DNA from: Bromus sterilis
Lineage: Eukaryota; Streptophyta; Magnoliopsida; Poales; Poaceae
Assembly: GCA_950022295.1 (NCBI GenBank)
Contig: OX465597.1
Location: 184,263,016-184,327,015 of the forward strand
Direction: 5' to 3'
Length of the DNA stretch: 64,000 bases
Shown: positions 25,739 to 35,592 of the stretch, in pieces
Position numbering within the stretch: the first letter of the stretch is position 1
Layout of the letters: each line of letters opens with the position of its first letter
The notes under the pieces: model-generated
What the model saw: only the letters and a program-made list of their open reading frames with translations
Told to the model about the DNA's origin: nothing
Databases searched by the model: none
Program-made: the position numbers and the translations under genes

Positions 25739-27219
25739 CATTCAAAGCCACATACTAAAATTTCAACCCTTTGTGACTTCATTTGCTATTTTTCATGCAT
25801 TTAATGATTTATTTTGAGCTAAATGACCCTGTAATTGGAAAGCACTACAACTGAACTCAGAAAAGGTTGAAACTTGGCATGGTATCATTATTTGAACCAC
25901 ATAGCGTGTGTGCAAAAGGTGAGAGGATTAGGGTAAAACCTTGATGCACTTCGTGTACAAACTGGACCATCTCTTTCAAACTACGAGGGTTTTCAGACGA
26001 AAACACATCTGTTTCAAAGGAATTTCATTTTCTAAATTTATTTCAACTGAAGACTTTTTTTGCATCCAACATGCAACATTCAAAGCCGCATACTAAAATT
26101 TCAACCCTTTCTCACTTCATTTGCTATTTTCATGCATTTAATGATTTATTTTGAGCTAAATGACCCTGTAATTGGAAAGCACTACAATTGAACTCAGAAA
26201 AGGTTGAAACTTGGCATGGTATCATCATTTGACCCACATAGCATGTGTGAAAAAGTTGAGAGGATTACGGCAAAAACTGGATGCACTTTGTGTACAAACT
26301 GGACCATCTCTTTCAAAGTACGAGGGTTTTCAAACGAAAACGCATCCGTTTCAAAGGCATTTCATTTTTCTAAACTTATTTCAACTCAAGACTTTATTTG
26401 CATCCAACATGCAACATTCAAAGCGACATACTAAAATTTCAACCATTTCTGACTTCATTTGCAATTTTTCATGGATTTAATGATTTATTTTGAGCTAAAT
26501 GACCCTGTAATTGGAAAACACTACAACTGAACTCAGAAAAGGTTGAAACTTGGCATGGTATCATCATTTGACCCACATAGCATGTGTGAAAAAGTTGAGA
26601 GGATTACGGAAAAAACTGGATGCACTTCGTGTACAAACTGGACCATCTCTTTCAAAGTACGAGGGTTTTCAAACGAAAACACATCTGTTTCAAAGGCATT
26701 TCATTTTTCTAAACTTATTTCAACTCAAGACTCTTTTAGCATCCAACATGCAACATTCAAAGCCACATACTAAATTTCAATCCTTTCTGACTTCATTAGC
26801 TATTTTTCATGCATTTAATGATTTATTTTGAGCTAAATGACCCTGTAATTGGAAAGCACTACAACTGAACTCAGAAAAGGTTGAAACTTGGCATGGTATC
26901 ATAATTTGATCCACATAGCATGTGTGCAAAAGTTGAGAGGATTACGGCAAAAACTGGATGCACTTCGTGTACAAACTCGACCATCTCTTTCAAAGTACGA
27001 GGGTTTTCAAACGAAAACACATCTGTTTCAAAGGCATTTCATTTTTCTAAACTTATTTCAACTCAAGACTTTTTTTGCATCCAACATGCAACATTCAAAG
27101 AAACATACTAAAATTTCAACCATTTCTGACTTCATTTGCTATTTTTCATGTATTTAATGATTTATTTTGAGCTAAATGACCCTGTAATTGGAAAGCACTA
27201 CAACTGAACTCAGAAAACG

Positions 27220-27894
27220 TTGAAACTTGGCATGGTATCCTCATTTGACCCACATAGCATGTGTGCAAAAGTTGAGAGGATTACGGCAAAAACTGGATGC
27301 ACTTCGTGTACAAACTCGATCATCTCTTTCCAAGTACGAGGGTTTTCAGACGAAAACACATCTGTTTCAAAGGCATTTCATTTTTCTAAACTTATTTCAT
27401 CTCAAGATTTTTTTCATCCAACATGAAACATTCAATGCCACATACTAAAATTTCAACCCTTTCTGACTTCATTTGGTATTTTTCATGCATTTAATGATTT
27501 ATTTTGAGCTAAATGACCCTGTAATTGGAAAACACTACAACTGAACTCACAAAATGTTGAAACTTGCATTGGTATCCTCATTTGACCCACATAGCATGTG
27601 TGCAAATGTTGAGAGGATTACGGCAAAAATTGGATGCACTTCGTGTACAAACTAGACCACCTCTTTCAAAGTAAGAGGGTTTTCAAACGAAAACACATTT
27701 GTTTCAAAGGCAATTCATTTTTCTCAACTTATTTCATCTCTAGACTTTTTTTGGATCCAACATGCAACATTCAAAGCCACATACTAAAATTTCAACCCTT
27801 TCTGACTTCATTTGCTATTTTAATGCATTTAATGATTTATTTTGAGCTAAATGACCCTGTAATTGGAAAGTACCACAACTGAACTCAGGAAAGG
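27220..27894 (+). repeat. P-G pair with a chimeric G monomer
   Basis: P starts at 27220 and G at 27557. The pair equals 32197-32872 (offset 4977) for most of its length, including acttgcattggtatcc and ctctagactttttttgg. After about 27790 the G monomer stops matching its partner (which has cttcctgactttattt, gatttgttttgagctg) and instead has gctattttaatgc and gaaagtacc with caggaaagg. Those are exactly the tail variants of the D-type monomer at 29219. The monomer is therefore a G/D recombinant that joins the P-G region to the A-B-C-D array. Confidence 0.88.
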
Positions 27895-29542
27895 TTGAAA
27901 CTTGGCATGGTATCATCATTTGACCCACATAGCATGTGTGCAAAACTTGAGAGGATTACGACACTTCGTATACAAACTGGACCATCTCTTTCAAAGTACG
28001 AGGGGTTTCAGACGAAAACACATGTGTTTCAAAGGCATTTCATTTTTCTAAACTTATTTCAACTCAAGACTTTTTTTGCATCCAACATGCAACATTCAAA
28101 GCGACATTCTAAAATTTCAACCCTTTCTGACTTCATTTGCTTATTGTCATGCATTTAATGATTTATTTTGAGCTAAATGACCCTGTAATTGGGAAGCACT
28201 ACAACTGAACTCAGAAAAGGTTGAAACTTGGCATGGTATCATCATTTGACCCACATAGCATGTGTGCAAAAGTTGAGAGAATTACGGCAAAAACTGGATG
28301 CACTTCGTGTACAAACTGGACCATCTCTTTTAAAGTACGAGGGGTTTCAAACGAAAACACATGTGTTTCAAAGGCATTTCATTTTTCTAAACTTATTTCA
28401 ACTCAAGACTTTTTTTGCATCCAACATGCAACATTCAAAGCGACATACTAAAATTTCAACCCTTTCTGACTTCATTTGCTTACTTCATGCATTTAATGAT
28501 TTATTTTGAGCTAAATGACCCTCTAATTGGAAAGCACTACAACTGAACTCAGAAAAGGTTGAAACTTGGCATGGTATCATCATTTGACCTACATAGCATG
28601 TGTGCAAAAGTTGAGAGGATTACGGCAAAACTGGATGCACTTCGTGTACAAACTGGACCATCTCTTTCAAAGTACGAGGGTTTTCACACGAAAACACATC
28701 TGCTTCAAAGGCATTTCATTTTTCTAAACTTCTTTCAACTCAAGATTTTTTTTCATCCAACATGCAACATTCAAAGCCACATACTAAAATTTCAACCCTC
28801 TCTGACTTCATTTGCTATTTTAATGCATTTAATGATTTATTTTGAGCTAAATGACCCTGTAATTGGAAAGCACCACAACTGAACTCAGAAAAGGTTGAAA
28901 CTTGGCATGGTATCATCCTTTGACCCACATAGCATGTGTGCAAAACTTGAGAGGATTACGGCACTTCGTATACAAACTGGACCATCTCTTTCAAAGTACG
29001 AGGGGTTTCAGACGAAAACACATGTGTGTCAAAGGCATTTCATTTTTCTAAACTTATTTCAACTCAAGATTTTTTTTCATCCAACATGCAACATTCAAAG
29101 CCACATACTAAAATTTCAACCCTTTCTGACTTCATTTGCTATTTTAATGCATTTAATGATTTATTTTGAGCTAAATGACCCTGTAATTGGAAAGCACCAC
29201 AACTGAACTCAGAAAAGGTTGAAACTTGGCATGGTATCATCCTTTGACCCACATAGCATGTGTGCAAAACTTGAGAGGATTACGGCACTTCGTATACAAA
29301 CTGGACCATCTCTTTCAAAGTACGAGGGGTTTCAGACGAAAACACATGTGTGTCAAAGGCATTTCATTTTTCTAAACTTATTTCAACTCAAGATTTTTTT
29401 TCATCCAACATGCAACATTCAAAGCCACATACTAAAATTTCAACCCTTTCTGACTTCATTTGCTATTTTAATGCATTTAATGATTTATTTTGAGCTAAAT
29501 GACCCTGTAATTGGAAAGTACCACAACTGAACTCAGGAAAGG
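27895..29542 (+). repeat. A-B-C-D-D higher-order unit, copy 1 (1648 bp)
   Basis: Monomers: A 27895 (326 bp), B 28221 (338), C 28559 (336), D 28895 (324), D 29219 (324). A and D lack 13 bp between two GCA triplets, reading acggcacttcgtatac instead of acggcaaaaactgg. A and B have gcgacat and gcttattgtc or gctta endings. C and D have gattttttttcatcc and gctattttaatgc. The two D monomers are nearly identical neighbours and share ggcatttca after cacatgtgtgtc. The unit is followed directly by A-B-C-D at 29543. Confidence 0.92.
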
Positions 29543-30868
29543 TTGAAACTTGGCATGGTATCATCATTTGACCCACATAGCATGTGTGCAAAACTTGAGA
29601 GGATTACGACACTTCGTATACAAACTGGACCATCTCTTTCAAAGTACGAGGGGTTTCAGACGAAAACACATGTGTTTCAAAGGCATTTCATTTTTCTAAA
29701 CTTATTTCAACTCAAGACTTTTTTTGCATCCAACATGCAACATTCAAAGCGACATTCTAAAATTTCAACCCTTTCTGACTTCATTTGCTTATTGTCATGC
29801 ATTTAATGATTTATTTTGAGCTAAATGACCCTGTAATTGGGAAGCACTACAACTGAACTCAGAAAAGGTTGAAACTTGGCATGGTATCATCATTTGACCC
29901 ACATAGCATGTGTGCAAAAGTTGAGAGAATTACGGCAAAAACTGGATGCACTTCGTGTACAAACTGGACCATCTCTTTTAAAGTACGAGGGGTTTCAAAC
30001 GAAAACACATGTGTTTCAAAGGCATTTCATTTTTCTAAACTTATTTCAACTCAAGACTTTTTTTGCATCCAACATGCAACATTCAAAGCGACATACTAAC
30101 ATTTCAACCCTTTCTGACTTCATTTGCTTACTTTCATGCATTTAATGATTTATTTTGAGCTAAATGACCCTGTAATTGGAAAGCACTACAACTGAACTCA
30201 GAAAAGGTTGAAACTTGGCATGGTATCATCATTTGACCTACATAGCATGTGTGCAAAAGTTGAGAGGATTACGGCAAAAACTGGATGCAGTTCGTGTACA
30301 AACTGGACCATCTCTTTCAAAGTACGAGGGTTTTCACACGAAAACACATCTGCTTCAAAGGCATTTCATTTTTCTAAACTTATTTCAACTCAAGATTTTT
30401 TTTCATCCAACATGCAACATTCAAAGCCACATACTAAAATTTCAACCCTTTCTGACTTCATTTGCTATTTTAATGCATTTAATGATTTATTTTGAGCTAA
30501 ATGACCGTGTAATTGGAAAGCACCACAACTGAACTCAGAAAAGGTTGAAACTTTGCATGGTATCATCCTTTCACCCACATAGCATGTGTGCAAAACTTGA
30601 GAGGATTACGGCACTTCGTATACAAACTGGACCATCTCTTTCAAAGTACGAGGGGTTTCAGACGAAAACACATGTGTTTCAAAGGCATTTCATTTTTCTA
30701 AACTTATTTAAACTCAAGATTTTTTTTCATCCAACATGCAACATTCAAAGCCACATACTAAAATTTCAACCCTTTCTGACTTCATTTGCTATTTTAATGC
30801 ATTTAATGATTTATTTTGAGCTAAATGACCCTGTAATTGGAAAGCACCACAACTGAACTCAGAAAAGG
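29543..30868 (+). repeat. A-B-C-D higher-order unit, copy 2 (1326 bp)
   Basis: Monomers: A 29543 (326), B 29869 (339), C 30208 (337), D 30545 (324). Only one D is present here. Small differences from copy 1: actaacatttc in B at 30096, gatgcagttcg in C at 30289, gaccgtg at 30504, ctttgcatgg and ctttcaccc at the start of D. The A monomer follows a D with the same gaaagtacc/caggaaagg tail as the chimera at 27894, which supports D-to-A as the native junction. Confidence 0.92.
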
Positions 30869-32196
30869 TTGAAACTTGGCATGGTATCATCATTTGACCC
30901 ACATAGCATGTGTGGAAAGCTTGAGAGGATTACGACACTTCGTATACAAACTGGACCATCTCTTTCAAAGTTGGAGGGGTTTCAGACGAAAACACATGTG
31001 TTTCAAAGGCATTTCATTTTTCTAAACTTATTTCAACTCAAGACTTTTTTTGCATCCAACATGCAACATTCAAAGCGACATTCTAAAATTTCAACCCTTT
31101 CTGACTTCATTTGCTTATTGTCATGCATTTAATGATTTATTTTGAGCTAAATGACCCTGTAATTGGGAAGCACTAGAACTGAACTCAGAAAAGGTTGAAA
31201 CTTGGCATGGTATCATCATTTGACCCACATAGCATGTGTGCAAAACTTGAGAGAATTACGGCAAAAACTGGATGCACTTCGTGTACAAACTGGACCATCT
31301 CTTTTAAAGTACGAGGGGTTTCAAACGAAAACACATGTGTTTCAAAGGCATTTCTTTTTTCTAAACTTATTTCAACTCAAGACTTTTTTTGCATCCAACA
31401 TGCAACATTCAAAGCGACATACTAAAATTTCAACCCTTTCTGACTTCATTTGCTTACTTTCATGCATTTAATGATTTATTTTGAGCTAAATGACCCTGTA
31501 ATTGGAAAGCACTACAACTGAACTCAGAAAAGGTTGAAACTTGGCATGGTATCATCATTTGACCTACATAGCATGTGTGCAAAAGTTGAGAGGATTACGG
31601 CAAAAACTGGATGCACTTCGTGTACAAACTGGACCATCTCTTTCAAAGTACGAGGGTTTTCACACGAAAACACATCTGCTTCAAAGGCATTTCATTTTTC
31701 TAAACTTATTTCAACTGAAGATTTTTTTTCATCCAACATGCAACATTCAAAGCCACATACTAAAATTTCAACCCTTTCTGACTTCATTTGCTATTTTAAT
31801 GCATTTAATGATTTATTTTGAGCTAAATGACCCTGTAATTGGAAAGCACCACAACTGAACTCAGAAAAGGTTGAAACTTTGCATGGTATCATCCTTTCAC
31901 CCACATAGCATGTGTGCAAAACTTGAGAGGATTACGGCACTTCGTATACAAACTGGACCATCTCTTTCAAAGTACGAGGGGTTTCAGACGAAAACACATG
32001 TGTTTCAAAGGCATTTCATTTTTCTAAACTTATTTCAACTCAAGACTTTTTTTGCATCCAACATGCAACATTCAAAGAAACATACTAAAATTTCAACCAT
32101 TTCTGACTTCATTTGCTATTTTTCATGTATTTAATGATTTATTTTGAGCTAAATGACCCTGTAATTGGAAAGCACTACAACTGAACTCAGAAAACG
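30869..32196 (+). repeat. A-B-C-D higher-order unit, copy 3, ending in a chimeric D (1328 bp)
   Basis: Monomers: A 30869 (326), B 31195 (339), C 31534 (337), D-like 31871 (326). A has private gtgtggaaagc and aagttggaggg changes. The last monomer starts as D (ctttgcatgg, ctttcaccc, acggcacttcgtatac, cacatgtg) but its second half has caaagaaacatac, caaccatttctg and catgtattt, which are the variants of the 26881 monomer. The switch lies between about 32000 and 32075. The array then resumes with the P monomer at 32197. Confidence 0.9.
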
Positions 32197-33209
32197 TTGA
32201 AACTTGGCATGGTATCCTCATTTGACCCACATAGCATGTGTGCAAAAGTTGAGAGGATTACGGCAAAAACTGGATGCACTTCGTGTACAAACTCGATCAT
32301 CTCTTTCCAAGTACGAGGGTTTTCAGACGAAAACACATCTGTTTCAAAGGCATTTCATTTTTCTAAACTTATTTCATCTCAAGATTTTTTTCATCCAACA
32401 TGAAACATTCAATGCCACATACTAAAATTTCAACCCTTTCTGACTTCATTTGGTATTTTTCATGCATTTAATGATTTATTTTGAGCTAAATGACCCTGTA
32501 ATTGGAAAACACTACAACTGAACTCACAAAATGTTGAAACTTGCATTGGTATCCTCATTTGACCCACATAGCATGTGTGCAAATGTTGAGAGGATTACGG
32601 CAAAAATTGGATGCACTTCGTGTACAAACTAGACCACCTCTTTCAAAGTAAGAGGGTTTTCAAACGAAAACACATTTGTTTCAAAGGCAATTCATTTTTC
32701 TCAACTTATTTCATCTCTAGACTTTTTTTGGATCCAACATGCAACAGTCAAAGCCACATACTAAAATTTCAACCCTTCCTGACTTTATTTGCTATTTTTC
32801 ATGCATTTAATGATTTGTTTTGAGCTGAATGACCCTGTAATTGGAAAGCACTACAACTGAACTCAGAAAAGGTTGAAACTTAGTATGGTATCATCATTTG
32901 ACCCACATAGCATGTGTGCAAATGTTGAGAGGATTACGGCAAAAACTGGATGCACTTCGTGTACAAACTGGACCATCTCTTTCAAAGTACGAGGGTTTTC
33001 AGACGAAAACACATTGTTTCAAAGGCATTTCATTGTCTAAACTTATTTCAACTCAAGACTTTTTTTGCATCCAACATGCAACATTCAAAGCCACATACTA
33101 AAAGTTCAACCCTTTCTGACTTCATTATCTATTTTTCATGCATTTAATGATTTATTTTGAGCTAAATGACCCTGTAATTGGAAAACACTACAACTGAACT
33201 CAGAAAAGG
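32197..33209 (+). repeat. P-G pair plus cttagtatgg monomer, second full copy
   Basis: Monomers start at 32197 (P), 32534 (G) and 32873. P and the first part of G repeat 27220-27790 at 4977 bp; the G tail (cttcctgactttattt, gatttgttttgagctg) and the following cttagtatgg monomer instead match 23834-24511. The 32873 copy has two private 1-2-bp losses (cacattgtttc, cattgtctaaac) and ttcattatctattt. The set shows what the 27557 monomer must have looked like before recombination. Confidence 0.88.
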
Positions 33210-33586
33210 TTGAAACTTGGCATGGTATGATTATTTTACCCACATAGTATGTGTGCATAGGTTGAGAGGATTACGGCAAAAACTAGATGCACTTCGTGTA
33301 CAAACTGGACCATCTCTTTCAAAGTACGAGGGTTTTCAAACGAAAACACATCTGTTTCAAAGGCATTTCATTTTTCTAAAATTATTTCAACTTAATACTT
33401 TTTTTTAATCCAACATGCAATATTCAAAGCCACATAATAAAATTTCAAACTGGACCATCTTTTTGCATCCAACATGAAAATTTCAACCCTTTTTGACTTC
33501 ATGTGCTATTTTTCATGCATTTAATGATTTATTTTGAGCTAAATGACCTTGTAATTGGAAAGCACTACAACTGAACTCAGAAAAGG
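33210..33586 (+). repeat. Longest monomer, 377 bp, with a 38-bp rearranged insertion
   Basis: The front is T type (attattttaccc, catagtatgtgtgcatagg). After aaaatttcaa at 33439-33448 comes actggaccatct (33449-33460, normally near monomer position 95), then ttttgcatccaacatg (33461-33476, normally near 192), then aaaatttcaa again (33477-33486). The remaining tail, with cttcatgtgct and gaccttg, is the tail of the left-domain type at 14045, 17736 and 21125 and is not seen elsewhere right of 24 kb. The monomer is a scar of a complex exchange between distant subtypes. Confidence 0.9.
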
Positions 33587-35277
33587 TTGAAACTTGGCAT
33601 GGTATCATCATTTGACCCACGTAGCATGTGTGCAAAAGTTGAGAGGATTACGGCAAAAACTAGATGCACTTCGTGTACAAACTGGACCATCTCTTTCAAA
33701 GTACGAGGGTTTTCAAACGAAAACACATCTGTTTCAAAGGCATTTCATTTTTCTAAAATTATTTCAACTTAATACTTTTTTTTAATCCAACATGCAACAT
33801 TCAAAGCCACATCATAAAATTTCAACCCTTTCTGACTTCATTTGCTATTTTTCATGCATTTAATGATTTATTTTGAGCTAAATGACCCTGTAATTGGAAA
33901 ACACTACAACTGAACTCAGAAAAGGTTGAAATTTGGCATGGTATGATTATTTTACCCACATAGTATGTGTGCATAAGTTGAGAGGATTACGGCAAAAACT
34001 GGATGCACTTCGTGTACAAACTGAACCGTCTCTTCCAAAGTACGAGGGTTTTCAGACGAAAACACATCTGTTTCAAAGGCATTTCATTTTTCTAAACTTA
34101 TTTCAACTAAATAATTTTTTTGCATCCAACATGAAACATTCAAAGCCACATACTAAAAGTTCAACCCTTTCTGACTTCATTTGCTATTTTTCATGCATTT
34201 AGTGATTTATTTTGAGCTAAATGGCCCTGTAATTGGAAAGCACTAAACTGAACTCAGAAAAGGTTGAAACTTGGCATGGTATCATCATTTGACCCACATA
34301 GCATGTGTGCAAAAGTTGAGAGGATTACGGCAAAAACTGGATGCACTTCGTGTACAAACAGGACCATCTCTTTCATAGTACGAGGGTTTTCAAACGAAAA
34401 CACATCTGTTTCAAAGGCATTTCATTTTTCTAAAATTATTTCAACTTAATACTTTTTTTTCATCCAACATGCAACACTCAAAGCCACATAATAAAATTTC
34501 AACCCTTTCTGACTTCATTTGCTATTTTTCATGCATTTAATGATTTATTTTGAGCTAAATGGCCCTGTAATTGGAAAGCCTACAACTGAACTCAGAAAAG
34601 GTTGAAACTTGGCATGGTATCATCAGTTGACCCACATAGCATGTGTGCAAAAGTTGAGACGATTAAGGAAAAAACTGGATGCACTTCGTGTACAAACTGG
34701 ATCATCTCTTTCCATGTACGAGGGTTTTCAGACGAAAACACATCTGTTTCAAAGGCATTTCATTTTCTAAACTTATTTCAACTCAAGATTTTTTTTTCAT
34801 CCAACATGCAACATTCAAAGCCACATACTAAAATTTCAATCCTTTCTGACTTCATTTGCTATTTTTCATGCATTTAATGATTTATTTTGAGCTAAATGAC
34901 CCTGTAATTGGAAAACACTACAACTGAACTCAGAAAATGTTGAAACTTGGCATGGTATCCTCATTGGACCCACATATCATGTGTGCAAAAGGTGAGAGGA
35001 TTACGGAAAAAACTGGATGCACTTCGTGTACAAACTGGACCATCTCTTTCAAAGTACGAGGGCTTTCAAACAAAAACACATCTGTTTCAAAGGAAATTCA
35101 TTTTTCTCAACTTATTTCAAGTCAAGACTTTTTTTGGATCCAACATCCAACATTCAAAGCCACATACTAAATTTCAATCCTTTCTGACTTCATTAGCTAT
35201 TTTCCATGCATTTAATGATTTATTTTGAGCTAAATGACCCTGTAATTGGAAAGCACTACAACTGAACTCAGAAAAGG
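33587..35277 (+). repeat. Five monomers with T, S, P and G types
   Basis: Monomers start at 33587 (S: cccacgtag, actagatgc, ttaatactttttttt and tttaatcc), 33926 (T: attttaccc, gtatgtgtgcata), 34264 (S-like), 34602 (P, gatcatctctttcc, preceded by tcatcagttg) and 34940 (G, ggatcc, but with aagtcaag and a tactaaatttcaatcc tail). T and S alternate as a dimer from 33210 to 34601. The tail of the G monomer matches that of 26543 (tactaaatttcaatcc, attagctatt), a sign of local conversion or exchange. Confidence 0.88.
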
Positions 35278-35592
35278 TTGAAACTTGGCATGGTATCATA
35301 ATTTGATCCACATAGCATGTGTGCAAAAGTTGAGAGGATTACGGCAAAAACTGGACCATCTCTTTCAAAGTACGAGGGTTTTCAGACGAAAACACATCTG
35401 TTTCAAAGGCGTTTCATTTTTCTAAATTATTTCAACTCAAGACTTTTTTGCATCCAACATGCAACATTCAAAGCCACATACTAAAATTTCAACCCTTTCT
35501 AACTTCATTTGCTATTTTTCATGCATTTAATTATTTATTTTGAGCTAAATGACCCTGTAATTGGAAAGCACTACAACTGAACTCAGAAAAGG
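35278..35592 (+). repeat. Monomer with a 22-bp deletion between aaactgg repeats (315 bp)
   Basis: At 35341-35370 the sequence reads acggcaaaaactggaccatc. The family has aaaaactgg, then 15 bp with the ttcgtg CpG, then caaactggacc. Deleting one aaactgg and the 15 bp between gives exactly this product, 22 bp shorter. Two further 1-bp losses (ctaaattattt and a T6 tract) bring the length to 315. The front (cataatttgatcc) matches 26881. No other monomer in the window shows this deletion. Confidence 0.9.

Larger units (their letters stand above)
25528..25866 (+). repeat. Representative 339-bp monomer, near consensus (anatomy)
   Basis: This copy is used as the ruler for the family. Positions 1-60 hold the start motif, tttgacccacatag and the first dyad (32-44). 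Positions 60-135 are the CpG-bearing part with acggcaaaaactgg, cttcgtgtacaaactgg, aagtacgaggg and gacgaaaacaca. Positions 135-190 hold gtttcaaaggcatttc and ctaaacttatttcaactc. A run of seven T lies at 190-196, followed by the second dyad (195-211). Then come caaagccacatactaaaa, the ttcaacccttt block, tgctatttttcatgcattt, tgatttattttgagc and the tail gtaattggaaagcac. The copy has a few private changes (tcgctttc at 25631, ctaaaattat, tttgtgac). No coding, promoter or RNA-gene signature is recognisable. Confidence 0.93.
25528..27219 (+). repeat. Five monomers, including an unusually divergent one
   Basis: Monomers start at 25528, 25867, 26204, 26543 and 26881. The 25867 copy is the most substituted of this stretch (gcgtgtgtgc, aaaggtgag, ttagggtaaaacc, ttgatgc, cattttctaaattt, ctatttcatgc). 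The 26204 copy has the gcgacatac and gcaatttttcatgg variants later seen at 37621, 40667 and 43712. The 26543 copy has tactaaatttcaatcc and attagctattt, as at 34940. The 26881 copy has tttgatccac, actcgacc and caaagaaacatac, as at 38638, 41684 and 44729. Confidence 0.88.

Noticed and set aside
25928..25933. Telomere-like ttaggg in the divergent monomer
   Set aside because: A single hexamer created by substitutions in gattacggcaaaa; no tandem TTTAGGG or TTAGGG is present anywhere.
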